Positions 6,310 through 14,515 are shown, counted from the stretch's first letter. The stretch: DNA of 15,823 nucleotides from an uncultured Haloferula sp. (GCA_946885645.1 CAMPGU010000070.1:1-15823), one strand, 5' to 3'. Numbers and translations are program-made. Notes: a model not told the origin generated them from the sequence alone.

Positions 6310-8838
6310 ATGGAGTACCCTGTCACCGCCGCCATCCTCGATACCCTGCCGAACGGCCTCACGCTCATCCTCGATCCCGACCCGGCGGCTCCCGTGGTGA
6401 GCGCCCAGCTCTGGGTCGAGACCGGCAGCTTGCATGAAGGCGCCCTGCTGGGATCGGGAATTTCCCACTTTCTGGAGCACATGGTGTTCAAGGGCGGTGG
6501 CCGTTTCGGGGCCGACGAACTGGCTACTACCGTGCAGGCCGCGGGCGGGCACTGGAACGCCTATACCACCTTCGACCGCACGGTTTACTACATCGATGGC
6601 CCTGCTTCCGGAACCGCAACCTTCCTCGAAGTCCTCGCTGCGATGGTGTTCGCGCCGCTGCTTCCCGAGGAAGAGTTCGAGAAAGAAAAGGACGTCATCC
6701 GCCGGGAAATCGACATGGGGCTGGACGATCCCGACGATGTCGCGAGCCGCCTGCTCTTTTCCACCGCCTTCACCGCCGATCCGCGCCGCCATCCGGTGAT
6801 CGGCCACCGCGGGCTTTTCGATGCCATCACGTATGCCGACCTCACCGGCTACCATCGCGCGCGCTACACTCCCGACCGCTGCTGTCTTTGCCTTTCGGGC
6901 GATTTCGATGCCGAAGAGATCCGTGCGGACATCGAGGCTCTGTTCGGGCCCTTCGTGCGCGGGAGCGGCGCGGAACCGGTCGTGCCGCAGGATCCCGTCC
7001 AGCTCGGGCCCCGCCGGGGCCGTGCCACCTTCGCGGTGCCTGCCAGCCGCATCACCCTTGCGTGGAAGATGCCGCCTCTGGGCCACCCGGACGTGCCTGC
7101 CTATGAGCTCGCCGCCGCCGTACTCGGTCGCGGCCGCTCCGCGCGGCTCTACCGCCGCCTGCGTGAGGAGCGCGGCCTGGCGCTGGAGATTTCCGCGTGG
7201 TCGTGGAGCCAAGCCGGGCGCGACGGCATCTTTGCCATCTCGGCCGAAGCGGAGCCCGAAAAGCGGGACGAGCTGATTGCGGCGATTTTCGCGGAAATTT
7301 CCGGGCTTGCCGGTAGTGCATTGGACGACGAGCTCGCGAAAGCCCGCCGCCAGATCGCCGCCAGCCAGTTCAAGACCCTTACCAGCGCCTCCGGTCGCGC
7401 TTCCGACCTTGCCTCGAATTGGCACGAAGCCCGCGACCTCGATTTCACCCGCCGCTATCTGGGCGCGTTGCAGGCCACCACCGCCGCGGACGTGCACCGG
7501 ACGATCGCAAAGCTGACTGCGGATCAGGCCACCCTTTCGATCCTCGATCCCGAGCACGCGCCCGCTCCCACCGCCGTGAGGCCCGCGAGCCGTCGCCGCC
7601 CGGAGCCGGAGTGCGTCACCCTGCCGAACGGTGCCGTCCTCGCGCTGCTACCGGACCCGCGGGTGCCGGTTATCGCGGCCCAGGTTGCCGTGCGTGCGGG
7701 GCTCGTATCGGAGACGGAGGAAACGGCGGGTCTGAATACCTTGCTCGCCGCCACCCTGCCTCAAGGGACCCTCCACCACACGGCTGCCGAGCTGGCCGGA
7801 AAGCTGGAATCGCTCGGTGCCACGCTGGGCGCGGCCAGCGGGAACAACGCGTTGATGGTGCAGATGTCCGGCCTTTCGCCCGATCTTCCGTTACTGCTGC
7901 CACTGCTGGCGGAAGTGCTCGCGGAACCGGCCTTGCACGGCGATTCCATCGAGCGGGAGAAGGCAAGCCAACTCGTCTCCTTGCGGGAATCGTTGGAGGA
8001 TCCGCTCTCCAGCGCGTTCCGTCTCGCCCGTCATCACCTTTTCAACGGGAGCGGCTACGGATTGCCGGCGCTGGGCACCGAGCAGTCGCTGCCCGGCCTT
8101 AACCGCCTCGCGCTCTCCGCGCATCACTCGCGGCATTTCCAAGGCCGGAACGTGGTGCTGGCGCTGGCCGGGGATTTCGATCCCGCCGAAGCCCGCGATC
8201 TTCTGGCGGAGGGCATCGGCAGACTCCCGGAGGGGACGCCATGGCTCCCGCCCGCCGCGGATATGCCGGGGCATCTGGTCGAAATGGAAGCCTTCCTGCC
8301 GAAGAAGCAGGCGGTGCTGGCTCTGGCCTACCAGGGCTGTTCGGCGCTCGCCCCGGAGCGCTTCGCCCTGCGGATGATCCAGGAGTGGTGCAGCGATATG
8401 GCAGGCCCGCTTTTCACTCGCATCCGGGAGGATCTGGGCCTCGCCTATCAGGTGGGCGCTACCCAGTTTCACGGCCACGACGCGGGATTCTTCGGCTTCT
8501 ATCTAGCGACCGACCCCTCCCAGGTGGATCTCGCCCGTGGCGAACTCATGGCGGAGATCGCGAAGATCGCCTCCGGCGGTATCCCGGAGGAAGCCTTCGA
8601 GCGGGTCCGCGCCACCGTTCTCTCCAGCCTCGCGATCGGCATGCAGGCTCCGGCGTCAATCGCGCGCGTCGCGGCCATCGATGTGCTCTTCGGGCTGCCC
8701 GTAACCCATCACCGCGACGTCGCCGCCATCTTCAAGCAACTCTCGCCTGCGGATGTGAAAAGCGCGGCGGGCGAGCTGCTGGGCGCGGCACCGGTGTCGG
8801 TGACGGTGCTGCCGGGGGAGAGTACGGTGGAGGGATAG
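6310..8838 (+). CDS. two-domain M16-family zinc metallopeptidase (processing-protease-like)
   Basis: An 842-residue protein made of two M16 (pitrilysin/insulinase) units in tandem. The first carries the inverted zinc motif HFLEH (His53, Glu56, His57) with the third ligand Glu at about 133 ('KDVIRREIDM'). The second unit (from about residue 430, 'LPNGAVLALLPDPRVPV') has no HxxEH and must be the non-catalytic half. The last quarter has 'RIREDLGLAYQV', the usual Arg/Tyr substrate-loop region of these enzymes. The family degrades peptides in a closed chamber. No signal peptide is seen from the ATG at 6310 (MEYPVTAAILDTLPNGL), which begins the conserved first strand; in-frame ATGs at 6259 and 6268 would overlap or abut the divergent gene. 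Convergent with the next gene, with only 13 bp between stops. Confidence 0.93.
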   Translation: MEYPVTAAILDTLPNGLTLILDPDPAAPVVSAQLWVETGSLHEGALLGSGISHFLEHMVFKGGGRFGADELATTVQAAGGHWNAYTTFDRTVYYIDGPASGTATFLEVLAAMVFAPLLPEEEFEKEKDVIRREIDMGLDDPDDVASRLLFSTAFTADPRRHPVIGHRGLFDAITYADLTGYHRARYTPDRCCLCLSGDFDAEEIRADIEALFGPFVRGSGAEPVVPQDPVQLGPRRGRATFAVPASRITLAWKMPPLGHPDVPAYELAAAVLGRGRSARLYRRLREERGLALEISAWSWSQAGRDGIFAISAEAEPEKRDELIAAIFAEISGLAGSALDDELAKARRQIAASQFKTLTSASGRASDLASNWHEARDLDFTRRYLGALQATTAADVHRTIAKLTADQATLSILDPEHAPAPTAVRPASRRRPEPECVTLPNGAVLALLPDPRVPVIAAQVAVRAGLVSETEETAGLNTLLAATLPQGTLHHTAAELAGKLESLGATLGAASGNNALMVQMSGLSPDLPLLLPLLAEVLAEPALHGDSIEREKASQLVSLRESLEDPLSSAFRLARHHLFNGSGYGLPALGTEQSLPGLNRLALSAHHSRHFQGRNVVLALAGDFDPAEARDLLAEGIGRLPEGTPWLPPAADMPGHLVEMEAFLPKKQAVLALAYQGCSALAPERFALRMIQEWCSDMAGPLFTRIREDLGLAYQVGATQFHGHDAGFFGFYLATDPSQVDLARGELMAEIAKIASGGIPEEAFERVRATVLSSLAIGMQAPASIARVAAIDVLFGLPVTHHRDVAAIFKQLSPADVKSAAGELLGAAPVSVTVLPGESTVEG

Positions 8839-8851
8839 GGATAGCCGCGGA

Positions 8852-9877
8852 TCATTCCTGCTCCGCGCCGGCAGGCTTGGATTGCATCTCCTTTTCCTTC
8901 TTGGCGATTTCCTCGGCGATCTTGCGGACCTCCTGCTGTAGCAAAGGGAGGCTGCCCTTGGTTGTCTTCAAGGTGTTCTGAGCGGTTTGGAGAGCCTGCT
9001 GCTTCGCGGGCAGCGCGGCCTGCATGCTCCGGAGCCGCTCTCTCATCTGAGGCGCTTGGCTGACGGATTTGCGTTCCTCGGCCCGGATCATCCCCGGCAT
9101 GCGGCTGATCTGGCGTTGAGCATCCGAGAGAGCGTTCCTGTCTTCCCGCACCTTGGCTTCGAGGGTCCGGACCTTCTCCTCCGCCGCTTTGATGGCCGCG
9201 TTCTTCCTGCCGAGCATCTCCCTGAGCCCCGCGAGTTCGACCTGATCAAGGTGCGAGACTTCGTCTGCATCGGCTTTGGCGATGAGACCGGCGGCCAATT
9301 CCTCATTGAGTTGGTACTGCTCGCGGATTTCCACCGGGAGATCCTTGAGCGGAATCGGCTTGATGCCGCTGGAACTGATCACCTTGATGCCGGTGTGGTT
9401 GACCACGAGAATCTTCCCTCCGGGATAGATCACCCCGCTTTCGACGCCCTTGACCTCGCCGATCTGGCTTCCTTCGGCTTCGCTCCAGACCTGATTGCGA
9501 TAGGCCACCTTGTAATCATCCCACGCCTTCTGGCGTTCTTCGATCGCTCCTTTGGAGAGCGCGATCTCCTGTTGAAGTTCCGCGATCTTCGCCGCGCTCT
9601 TCTCCATCGACGCCTTCAGGGCCGGGATCGCCTTTGCCTGATCCTTGAAACGCTCGCCTTGCGCTATGTCCCTTTTATAGGTGGCGACCTGTGTCTTCTT
9701 GCCCTCGATCTCAAGGCCGAGGTCGCGCACGACGGCTTCGATCTTCTTGCCGCCCCCTTGCATGTTGTCGTCGAAGACCACGAATAGCGTGCCGAAGCCG
9801 CCAAGCACCAGAAGAGCAACAAGAACGCCAATGACGCCGGGGCCGCGGCTGCTGGAAAGGAGATCGGAGAATCCCAT
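8852..9877 (-). CDS. membrane-anchored coiled-coil protein with a small beta module
   Basis: A 341-residue protein. Residues about 13-35 form one membrane helix ('GVIGVLVALLVLGGFGTLFVVF'). A first coiled coil runs over about 45-135 (Lys/Glu/Gln-rich heptads). A central module of about 60 residues reads 'GVIYPGGKILVVNHTGIKVI' then 'SGIKPIPLKDLPVEIREQY'. A second long coiled coil spans about 205-335. The central module resembles a short segment recurring in verrucomicrobial and planctomycete exported proteins (a strand, 'hstG..kip..dLP..l...y'), usually of unknown function. A scaffold or envelope-spacing role is a guess. The start is the ATG at 9877, immediately before the membrane helix, without a Shine-Dalgarno. 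It stands alone, with a convergent peptidase downstream and a divergent LPS cluster upstream. Confidence 0.8.
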   Translation of the reverse strand: MGFSDLLSSSRGPGVIGVLVALLVLGGFGTLFVVFDDNMQGGGKKIEAVVRDLGLEIEGKKTQVATYKRDIAQGERFKDQAKAIPALKASMEKSAAKIAELQQEIALSKGAIEERQKAWDDYKVAYRNQVWSEAEGSQIGEVKGVESGVIYPGGKILVVNHTGIKVISSSGIKPIPLKDLPVEIREQYQLNEELAAGLIAKADADEVSHLDQVELAGLREMLGRKNAAIKAAEEKVRTLEAKVREDRNALSDAQRQISRMPGMIRAEERKSVSQAPQMRERLRSMQAALPAKQQALQTAQNTLKTTKGSLPLLQQEVRKIAEEIAKKEKEMQSKPAGAEQE

Positions 9878-10121
9878 GGGAGGTTTGTGAAAAGTGGAGA
9901 GCAGCAGCGTGCCGACGGACAGCCTAGCGCTTCGTGCAGGATGGCGGGAGTAAGGCAGGTGCGGAGCTGAAGCTCAAGAACGGCACGGCTCCTTCGCGAA
10001 GTTTTCACATGTCCCGCAAAGAAACGATCCTTGCGGCCGGTATGCCCGCGTGAGCCTGGGAGGATCTCCCATGCGGAACTTGGGATTTGGAATTTCCGGA
10101 TCTACCCGCCACCGTTGCGGC

Positions 10122-10373
10122 ATGCCCGCCGCCGATCCCCGCTTCAATGAATTCATCCTCCTGCAGGCGCAGAATGCAGGGCTTTTCCTCGGCCAGATTC
10201 CCCACCCGGGTACGGGAGAGAAATCCGTGAATCTCCGGGCCGCCAAGTCCGTGATCGATTCGCTGGAGATGCTGGAGGCCAAGACGCAGGGGAATCTCAC
10301 CGAAACCGAAGAAAAACTGCTCGGAACCGCCCTTGCCAACCTTCGTCCGCTATACCAGAAAGCGGGAGGCTAA
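10122..10373 (+). CDS. DUF1844 small protein
   Basis: An 83-residue protein matching the DUF1844 pattern from one end to the other: 'FNEFILLQAQNAGLFLGQIP', then 'NLRAAKSVIDSLEMLEAKTQ', then 'GNLTETEEKLLGTALANLRP'. No catalytic residues, signal peptide or membrane segment; predicted all-helical and cytoplasmic. Function is unknown for the family. The ATG at 10122 is preferred to an upstream in-frame ATG at 10050 because the family similarity starts immediately after it. It ends 46 bp before kdsA and appears to be the first gene of the kdsA-lptCA-lptB run, so it may be co-transcribed with LPS genes. Confidence 0.85.
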   Translation: MPAADPRFNEFILLQAQNAGLFLGQIPHPGTGEKSVNLRAAKSVIDSLEMLEAKTQGNLTETEEKLLGTALANLRPLYQKAGG

Positions 10374-10419
10374 ACGGTCGTTTCGGTTCCTCCTTCGCTC
10401 TGTTATCCGATTTTTTCAC

Positions 10420-11244
10420 ATGTCGTTCGAACCGTTCCAAATCGGCAGCGTCCCCGTGGGCGGCCCCGTACCCTTTTTCATCCTCGGCCCCTGTGCGCTC
10501 GAGTCGGAGTCCTTCGCGTGGGAGATGGCCCGTTCCATCGATGAGATCGCGAAGCGAACCGGGATCCATTATCTCTTCAAGGCTTCCTACGACAAGGCGA
10601 ACCGGACCTCGGTAAGCTCGTTCCGCGGCCCGGGCGTGGCGGAAGGCTGCCGCATCCTGGGTGAGATCGGCCGCGAGCTCGGCGTGCCCGTTACCACGGA
10701 CATCCACACCGCGCAGGATGCCGAGATCGCCGCCGAGCACATCGATCTCCTCCAAATCCCCGCCTTCCTCTGCCGCCAGACGGACCTACTGGAAGCCGCG
10801 GCGAAGACAGGACGCGCGGTGAACGTCAAAAAGGGCCAGTTCCTCGCCCCTTGGGACACGGTGAATATCGCCGACAAGCTCCGCGCCTTCGAGTGCCGGA
10901 CATTCGTCATTACCGAGCGCGGCACCACCTTCGGCTATAACAATCTGGTCGCCGACATGCGCTCCCTCTACTGGATGCGGAAGGAAGGTCTGCCCGTCGT
11001 TTTCGACGCCACCCATTCCGTCCAACGCCCCGGAGGGCTCGGCGGAACCACCGGTGGAGATGGCGAGCTCGCCCCCGTTCTCGCCCGCGCTGCGATCGCC
11101 ACGGGGGTGGAAGGCGTCTTCCTCGAAACCCACTCGGACCCCGCGAACGCGTTTTCCGATGGACCGAATCAAATTCCCCTCGAATTTCTCGAGGACTTGC
11201 TCGTCAGACTGGTGGCCATTCACCACGCCGCTCACGGCGCCTGA
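10420..11244 (+). CDS. kdsA: 3-deoxy-8-phosphooctulonate synthase (Kdo-8-P synthase, EC 2.5.1.55)
   Basis: A 274-residue DAHP-synthase-fold enzyme condensing PEP with D-arabinose 5-phosphate to give Kdo-8-phosphate, the precursor of the LPS inner-core sugar Kdo. Landmarks are 'GPCALES' (residues 23-29), 'FKASYDKANRTS', 'KKGQFLAPWD', 'TERGTTFGYNNLV', 'FDATHSVQRPGG' and 'SDGPNQIPLEFLE'. Cys25, His199, Glu236 and Asp247 keep exactly the spacing of the four metal ligands of the Aquifex aeolicus enzyme (Cys11, His185, Glu222, Asp233), so this is a metal-dependent type; the metal-independent E. coli enzyme has Asn in place of the Cys. The ATG at 10420 gives the standard length. The next gene starts 12 bp after its stop. 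Confidence 0.97.
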   Translation: MSFEPFQIGSVPVGGPVPFFILGPCALESESFAWEMARSIDEIAKRTGIHYLFKASYDKANRTSVSSFRGPGVAEGCRILGEIGRELGVPVTTDIHTAQDAEIAAEHIDLLQIPAFLCRQTDLLEAAAKTGRAVNVKKGQFLAPWDTVNIADKLRAFECRTFVITERGTTFGYNNLVADMRSLYWMRKEGLPVVFDATHSVQRPGGLGGTTGGDGELAPVLARAAIATGVEGVFLETHSDPANAFSDGPNQIPLEFLEDLLVRLVAIHHAAHGA

Positions 11245-11256
11245 TATCTTTCTCCC

Positions 11257-12783
11257 GTGCTCTCCCGCCGCCACGACACCATCCATCCCGCTGCCGGCCT
11301 GATCGCCCGCGGCATTTTGTGTGCGGCGCTCGGGCTGTCCTTGGCGAGCGGCCAGAATCCCCTGCCCGAGGATGATGCCGCTCCAGGCAGCGAGACCGGG
11401 GAAGCGCTCCTCGAAGGAGATCTCTTGAGGGATGGCAGCATCCTGAAAGACGTCAAACTCCCGCGCTACGACGGCGAGCTCAACATGACTTCTTCCGTGC
11501 ATGTGGAGGAGCTGGTGATCGTGAATCTCCATACCAACGTCATGGCGAAAAACCTCGTCATCGAGACCTACGACGAGGACGGAAAGACCGACACGAAACT
11601 CTCGACCAAAAAAGCCCGCTTCCATCCCGGCAAGAACCTCCTGACTTCTGATGATCCGGTCACGATCATCGGGGAGAAGCTCACGGCCGATGGTGCGGGT
11701 CTCGTTTTCGATACCAAAAAGTCCCGCGGCTTTCTCCGCGGCCCCGTGAAAGCGGTCTCTGAAATCGACACCCGCACTTCCATGAATGCCCGCCCCGCCC
11801 GACATGCGCTCGCCGCAGGTGCACTCCTGATGGCGTCCACCGCGGCTCTTCCTGCACAAGAAAAGGAGCCGGCTACCGCGGAGCGTTTCGCGGGTCTGCG
11901 GCTGAAGCCGGCCGAGCTGGCGGAGGTCGGCGCGGAGGCAGCCAGTAAAAAGGAGCTCGCTGACGAAGCCGCGAAGGGGGCGGAAGCCTCAATCCAAGGA
12001 GTGACGTCCCAGTCCGAGGAGGCCCGCCTGACGATGAATGGTTTCCTCACTGCCGCTTCGTTGGCCGCCTTGGCGGCGGAGCCGGCGCCCGCCACGGGAG
12101 AGGTTCCTCTGCCCCCGGTTGCTACGAACCCGCAGAAAACAACGATCACATCAAAGGACGGGGCGTATTTCGATTCGCCTGCCGGGCTGGCGATCTTTCT
12201 GAAGGATGTGGAGGTGAAGAACCCGCAGTTCCGGTTGAAAGGCGCGGACGAGCTGAAGATTTTCATGAATCCGCAGGAGCCGGACGATGGCCAAGCCGGT
12301 GCCAAGGGCGCGGCCGGCCAATCCAAGCCCAAGCAAGGAGTAAAGCCGCAGGCCGAGAAGGTGGAAATCACCCCCGAAATCGCCGAAAAGATGCGTGCCG
12401 CGAAGGAAGCGGCCGCCAAGCAGGGTAAAACACAGGAAGGCGGGGGCGACTTCGGCGACGTGAAACGTCTGGTCGCCACCGGCGTCATCGAGATTTTCTA
12501 TAAGCCGGAAGACCCGAAGGAGGAACCGCTGCTGGCCTCCGCGCGCACGGTGGTGTACGACCTCGAGAAGGAGCAGATCATCCTGCGCGGTGGTTCTCCT
12601 TGGATTCTCATGAACGGCGATCTCTCGCGGCTAACCGGCGAGGATGCTTATTTCCTCATCCATACGAAGAATGGCGAACCCATCAAGTTCGTCACCGGCA
12701 ATCAGGAGAAATTCGAAACCGAATTTTCCTTTGAGGAAGAGGGCACCGATAAGAAGAAGGCCGAGAAACCGAAGAACCGCTGA
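11257..12783 (+). CDS. fused LptC-like / LptA (OstA)-like LPS transport protein
   Basis: A 508-residue frame starting at GTG 11257. An N-terminal signal or anchor segment (about residues 14-33, 'LIARGILCAALGLSLASG') precedes an LptC-like beta domain (about 50-170: 'LKDVKLPRYDGELNMTSSVH', 'LTSDDPVTIIGEKLTADGAG', 'RGFLRGPVKAVSEID'). At residue 176 a second signal-peptide-like stretch appears (MNARPARHALAAGALL, ending ALPAQ). An OstA/LptA-like beta region follows (about 290-490: 'ITSKDGAYFDSPAGLAIFLK', 'VKRLVATGVIEIFYKPEDP', 'RTVVYDLEKEQIILRGGSPW'), interrupted by a Lys/Ala/Gln-rich linker. LptC and LptA are periplasmic parts of the LPS bridge. Position between kdsA and lptB, 2 bp before lptB, supports this. 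No stop or frameshift separates the halves. Confidence 0.8.
   Translation: MLSRRHDTIHPAAGLIARGILCAALGLSLASGQNPLPEDDAAPGSETGEALLEGDLLRDGSILKDVKLPRYDGELNMTSSVHVEELVIVNLHTNVMAKNLVIETYDEDGKTDTKLSTKKARFHPGKNLLTSDDPVTIIGEKLTADGAGLVFDTKKSRGFLRGPVKAVSEIDTRTSMNARPARHALAAGALLMASTAALPAQEKEPATAERFAGLRLKPAELAEVGAEAASKKELADEAAKGAEASIQGVTSQSEEARLTMNGFLTAASLAALAAEPAPATGEVPLPPVATNPQKTTITSKDGAYFDSPAGLAIFLKDVEVKNPQFRLKGADELKIFMNPQEPDDGQAGAKGAAGQSKPKQGVKPQAEKVEITPEIAEKMRAAKEAAAKQGKTQEGGGDFGDVKRLVATGVIEIFYKPEDPKEEPLLASARTVVYDLEKEQIILRGGSPWILMNGDLSRLTGEDAYFLIHTKNGEPIKFVTGNQEKFETEFSFEEEGTDKKKAEKPKNR
11782..11859 (+). other. internal signal-peptide-like segment; possible internal start
   Basis: Codons 176-201 of the LPS-transport frame read as a complete Sec signal peptide: Met, basic n-region (MNARPAR), a hydrophobic core of about 14 residues, then 'STAALPAQ' as a cleavage-like site. 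The ATG at 11782 could begin a separate 333-residue LptA-like protein in the same frame. No ribosome binding site is visible, but nearly all genes here lack one. Confidence 0.55.
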
Positions 12784-12785
12784 CG

Positions 12786-13541
12786 ATGCCTCCCTCCTCC
12801 TCCTCAAACGGGCAGGCTCTCCTCTCCGTCAACGGCCTCCGCAAATGCTATGGCGGGCGCGCCGTGGTCGATGGTGTCTCTCTCGGTGTCTCGCCCGGTG
12901 AAATCGTCGGCCTGCTGGGTCCGAATGGTGCCGGAAAGACCACCTCCTTTTACATGATCGCCGGGTTGGTTCCCCCGGATAAGGGCAGCGTGCAGTTCAA
13001 CGGCAGCGATATCTCCCGCATGCCGATGCACCGCCGCGCCCGCCTGGGGCTCGGCTACCTGCCACAGGAGGAGTCGGTTTTCCGGAAGCTGACCGCTTTT
13101 GAGAACCTCTTGGCGGTGCTGGAAACGCGGCCGGGTCTTTCCAAGAAAGAGCGCGTGGCCCGGGCGGAGAATCTCTTGGAGCGCTTTAAAATCACGCGGG
13201 TGCGGAATTCGGAGGCCATCGCCCTTTCCGGCGGTGAGAAACGCCGCCTCGCCATCGCCCGTGCGTTATGCACGGAACCCCGGTTGCTGATGCTCGACGA
13301 ACCCTTCGCCGGCATCGACCCGATCGCCGTGGAGGACATCAAGGCGATTGTCCGCGAGCTCCGGGAGCGCGACGGTCTGGCAATTCTCATCACCGACCAT
13401 TCCGTGCGGGAGACGCTGTCTATTGTGGACCGGGCATTCCTGATCCACGACGGGCGCGTGATCTTGGAGGGGGCATCCGAGGTGCTGGTGAATGATCCCA
13501 TCGCTCGCAAGCACTACCTCGGCGAGGATTTCCGCATGTAA
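12786..13541 (+). CDS. lptB: LPS export ABC transporter ATP-binding protein LptB
   Basis: A 251-residue cytoplasmic ATPase that powers LPS extraction with LptFG and LptC. Walker A GPNGAGKT at 45-52, Q-loop Gln94 in 'LPQEESVF', signature 'LSGGEKRRLAIARAL' at 147-161, Walker B ending Asp171-Glu172 ('LLMLDEPFAGIDP') and switch His205 ('ITDHSVRETL'). The 'GYLPQEESVFRKLT', 'FKI..VR' and 'FAGIDPIAVEDI' segments are LptB-specific rather than general ABC. The ATG lies 2 bp after the preceding stop, so it is very likely coupled to the LptC/LptA-like gene. LptF/LptG are not in the window. rpoN, which often follows lptB in Proteobacteria, is absent; a convergent sigma70-family gene follows instead. Confidence 0.97.
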   Translation: MPPSSSSNGQALLSVNGLRKCYGGRAVVDGVSLGVSPGEIVGLLGPNGAGKTTSFYMIAGLVPPDKGSVQFNGSDISRMPMHRRARLGLGYLPQEESVFRKLTAFENLLAVLETRPGLSKKERVARAENLLERFKITRVRNSEAIALSGGEKRRLAIARALCTEPRLLMLDEPFAGIDPIAVEDIKAIVRELRERDGLAILITDHSVRETLSIVDRAFLIHDGRVILEGASEVLVNDPIARKHYLGEDFRM

Positions 13542-13587
13542 GCGCCCCTCGGGGACGGACGAAAGCGCCGCCACCGCCACCGGGCTC

Positions 13588-13621
13588 GTAAAAAAGAAAC
13601 AGCCGCGGGCTACCCGCGGCT
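13588..13621 (-). terminator. rho-independent terminator of the sigma-factor gene
   Basis: A perfect 9-bp GC-rich stem (13601-13609 with 13613-13621) with a 3-base loop. On the minus strand it is followed by GTTTCTTTTTT. It lies about 30 bases past the sigma-factor stop. On the plus strand the same hairpin follows lptB but has no T-run after it, so it would be at most a weak terminator in that direction. Confidence 0.85.
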
Positions 13622-13651
13622 GAATCTCCAAACAATCCACCGTGATTTTTC

Positions 13652-14515
13652 TCAGGTAGCCGGCAGGCCGCCCTCCGCCACCGGCTTGGGCAGCGGTTTG
13701 TCCTTGCGGCGCAGGGCCTTGCGCATCTTCGTCAGAGCCACGTTCTGGAGCTGGCGAATGCGTTCGCGGGTGACGCCGAATTCGCGGCCGACTTCCTCAA
13801 GCGTCATCGGCGTTTTGCCGGTGAGGCCGAAGCGTTCGTCGATGATCCGGCGCTCGCGCTTGTCGAGGACATCGAGCAGGCCGCTCAACTCCCCGTGTAG
13901 ATTCTTCTCGGACAGGCTTTCCAGCGGATCCTCCGCCCGGTCGTCGCCGATGATCTCGCCGTATTCCGTCGCTTCGCCTTCGTTGATCGGGGCATCGAGC
14001 GAGGTCGGGCGCTGCGAGGCTTGCTTCAACATGGCGAGCTTGCGGCGGGGCAGGCCGACTTCTTCGGCCAATTCCTCGTCGGTGGGTTCGCGGCCGAGCG
14101 CCTCGGCGAGCAACGTCGAAATCCGGCGCATCTTGGCGATCTTGTCCACCATGTGGACAGGCAGGCGGATCGTTTTGCTCTGGTTGGCCAAGGCGCGCTT
14201 GATCGATTGCTTGATCCACCAGGCGGCATAGGTGGAAAGCTTGCCGCCCTTCTTGGGATCGAAGCGTTCCACCGCCTTCATGAGCCCGATGTTGCCTTCG
14301 GAAATAAGGTCGGAGATCGGAAGACCGTAGCCCGAGTAATCCTGGGCGATCTTAACCACCAGGCGGAGATTCGCCTTGATCATGTGGGTCCGGGCTTCCT
14401 TGTCGCCACGCTTGATTCTCCGGGCGAGCTTCACTTCCTCCTCGGGAGTGAGCAGGGGAGTTCTGGAAATCTCCCTCAGGTAAACCTTCAAACTGGAGTC
14501 GGAGTCGTATGACAT
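13652..14515 (-). CDS. RpoD/RpoS-family sigma factor lacking region 1.1
   Basis: A 287-residue sigma70-family protein with region 1.2 ('SLKVYLREISRTPLLTPEEE', 8-27), region 2 ('LRLVVKIAQDYSGYGLPISD' and 'KLSTYAAWWIKQSIKRALAN', 50-112), region 3 (about 125-205) and region 4 with the -35-binding helix-turn-helix (about 238-265, 'TLEEVGREFGVTRERIRQLQ'). Region 1.1 and the long non-conserved insert of primary sigma factors are missing, so it looks like a group 2 (RpoS-like) factor. The melting residues Tyr96, Trp99 and Trp100 are kept. In region 2.4 the equivalent of E. coli Gln437 is kept (Gln103), but Thr440 is replaced by Lys106. A weak extended -10 element (TGCTAGGAT, 14649-14641) lies about 125 bases upstream. 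Monocistronic with its own terminator. Confidence 0.92.
   Translation of the reverse strand: MSYDSDSSLKVYLREISRTPLLTPEEEVKLARRIKRGDKEARTHMIKANLRLVVKIAQDYSGYGLPISDLISEGNIGLMKAVERFDPKKGGKLSTYAAWWIKQSIKRALANQSKTIRLPVHMVDKIAKMRRISTLLAEALGREPTDEELAEEVGLPRRKLAMLKQASQRPTSLDAPINEGEATEYGEIIGDDRAEDPLESLSEKNLHGELSGLLDVLDKRERRIIDERFGLTGKTPMTLEEVGREFGVTRERIRQLQNVALTKMRKALRRKDKPLPKPVAEGGLPAT

Noticed and set aside
6265..7557. Long upstream extension of the 157-residue membrane protein gene across the M16 gene
   Set aside because: The extension is antisense to conserved peptidase sequence and lacks domain features. The membrane segment begins directly after the ATG at 6264.
10009..10053. 15-codon plus-strand frame beginning MSRKETILAAG, similar to a TetR N-terminus
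   Set aside because: It stops after 14 residues and no continuation of a TetR domain is found in other frames, so chance is more likely than a decayed regulator or leader peptide.
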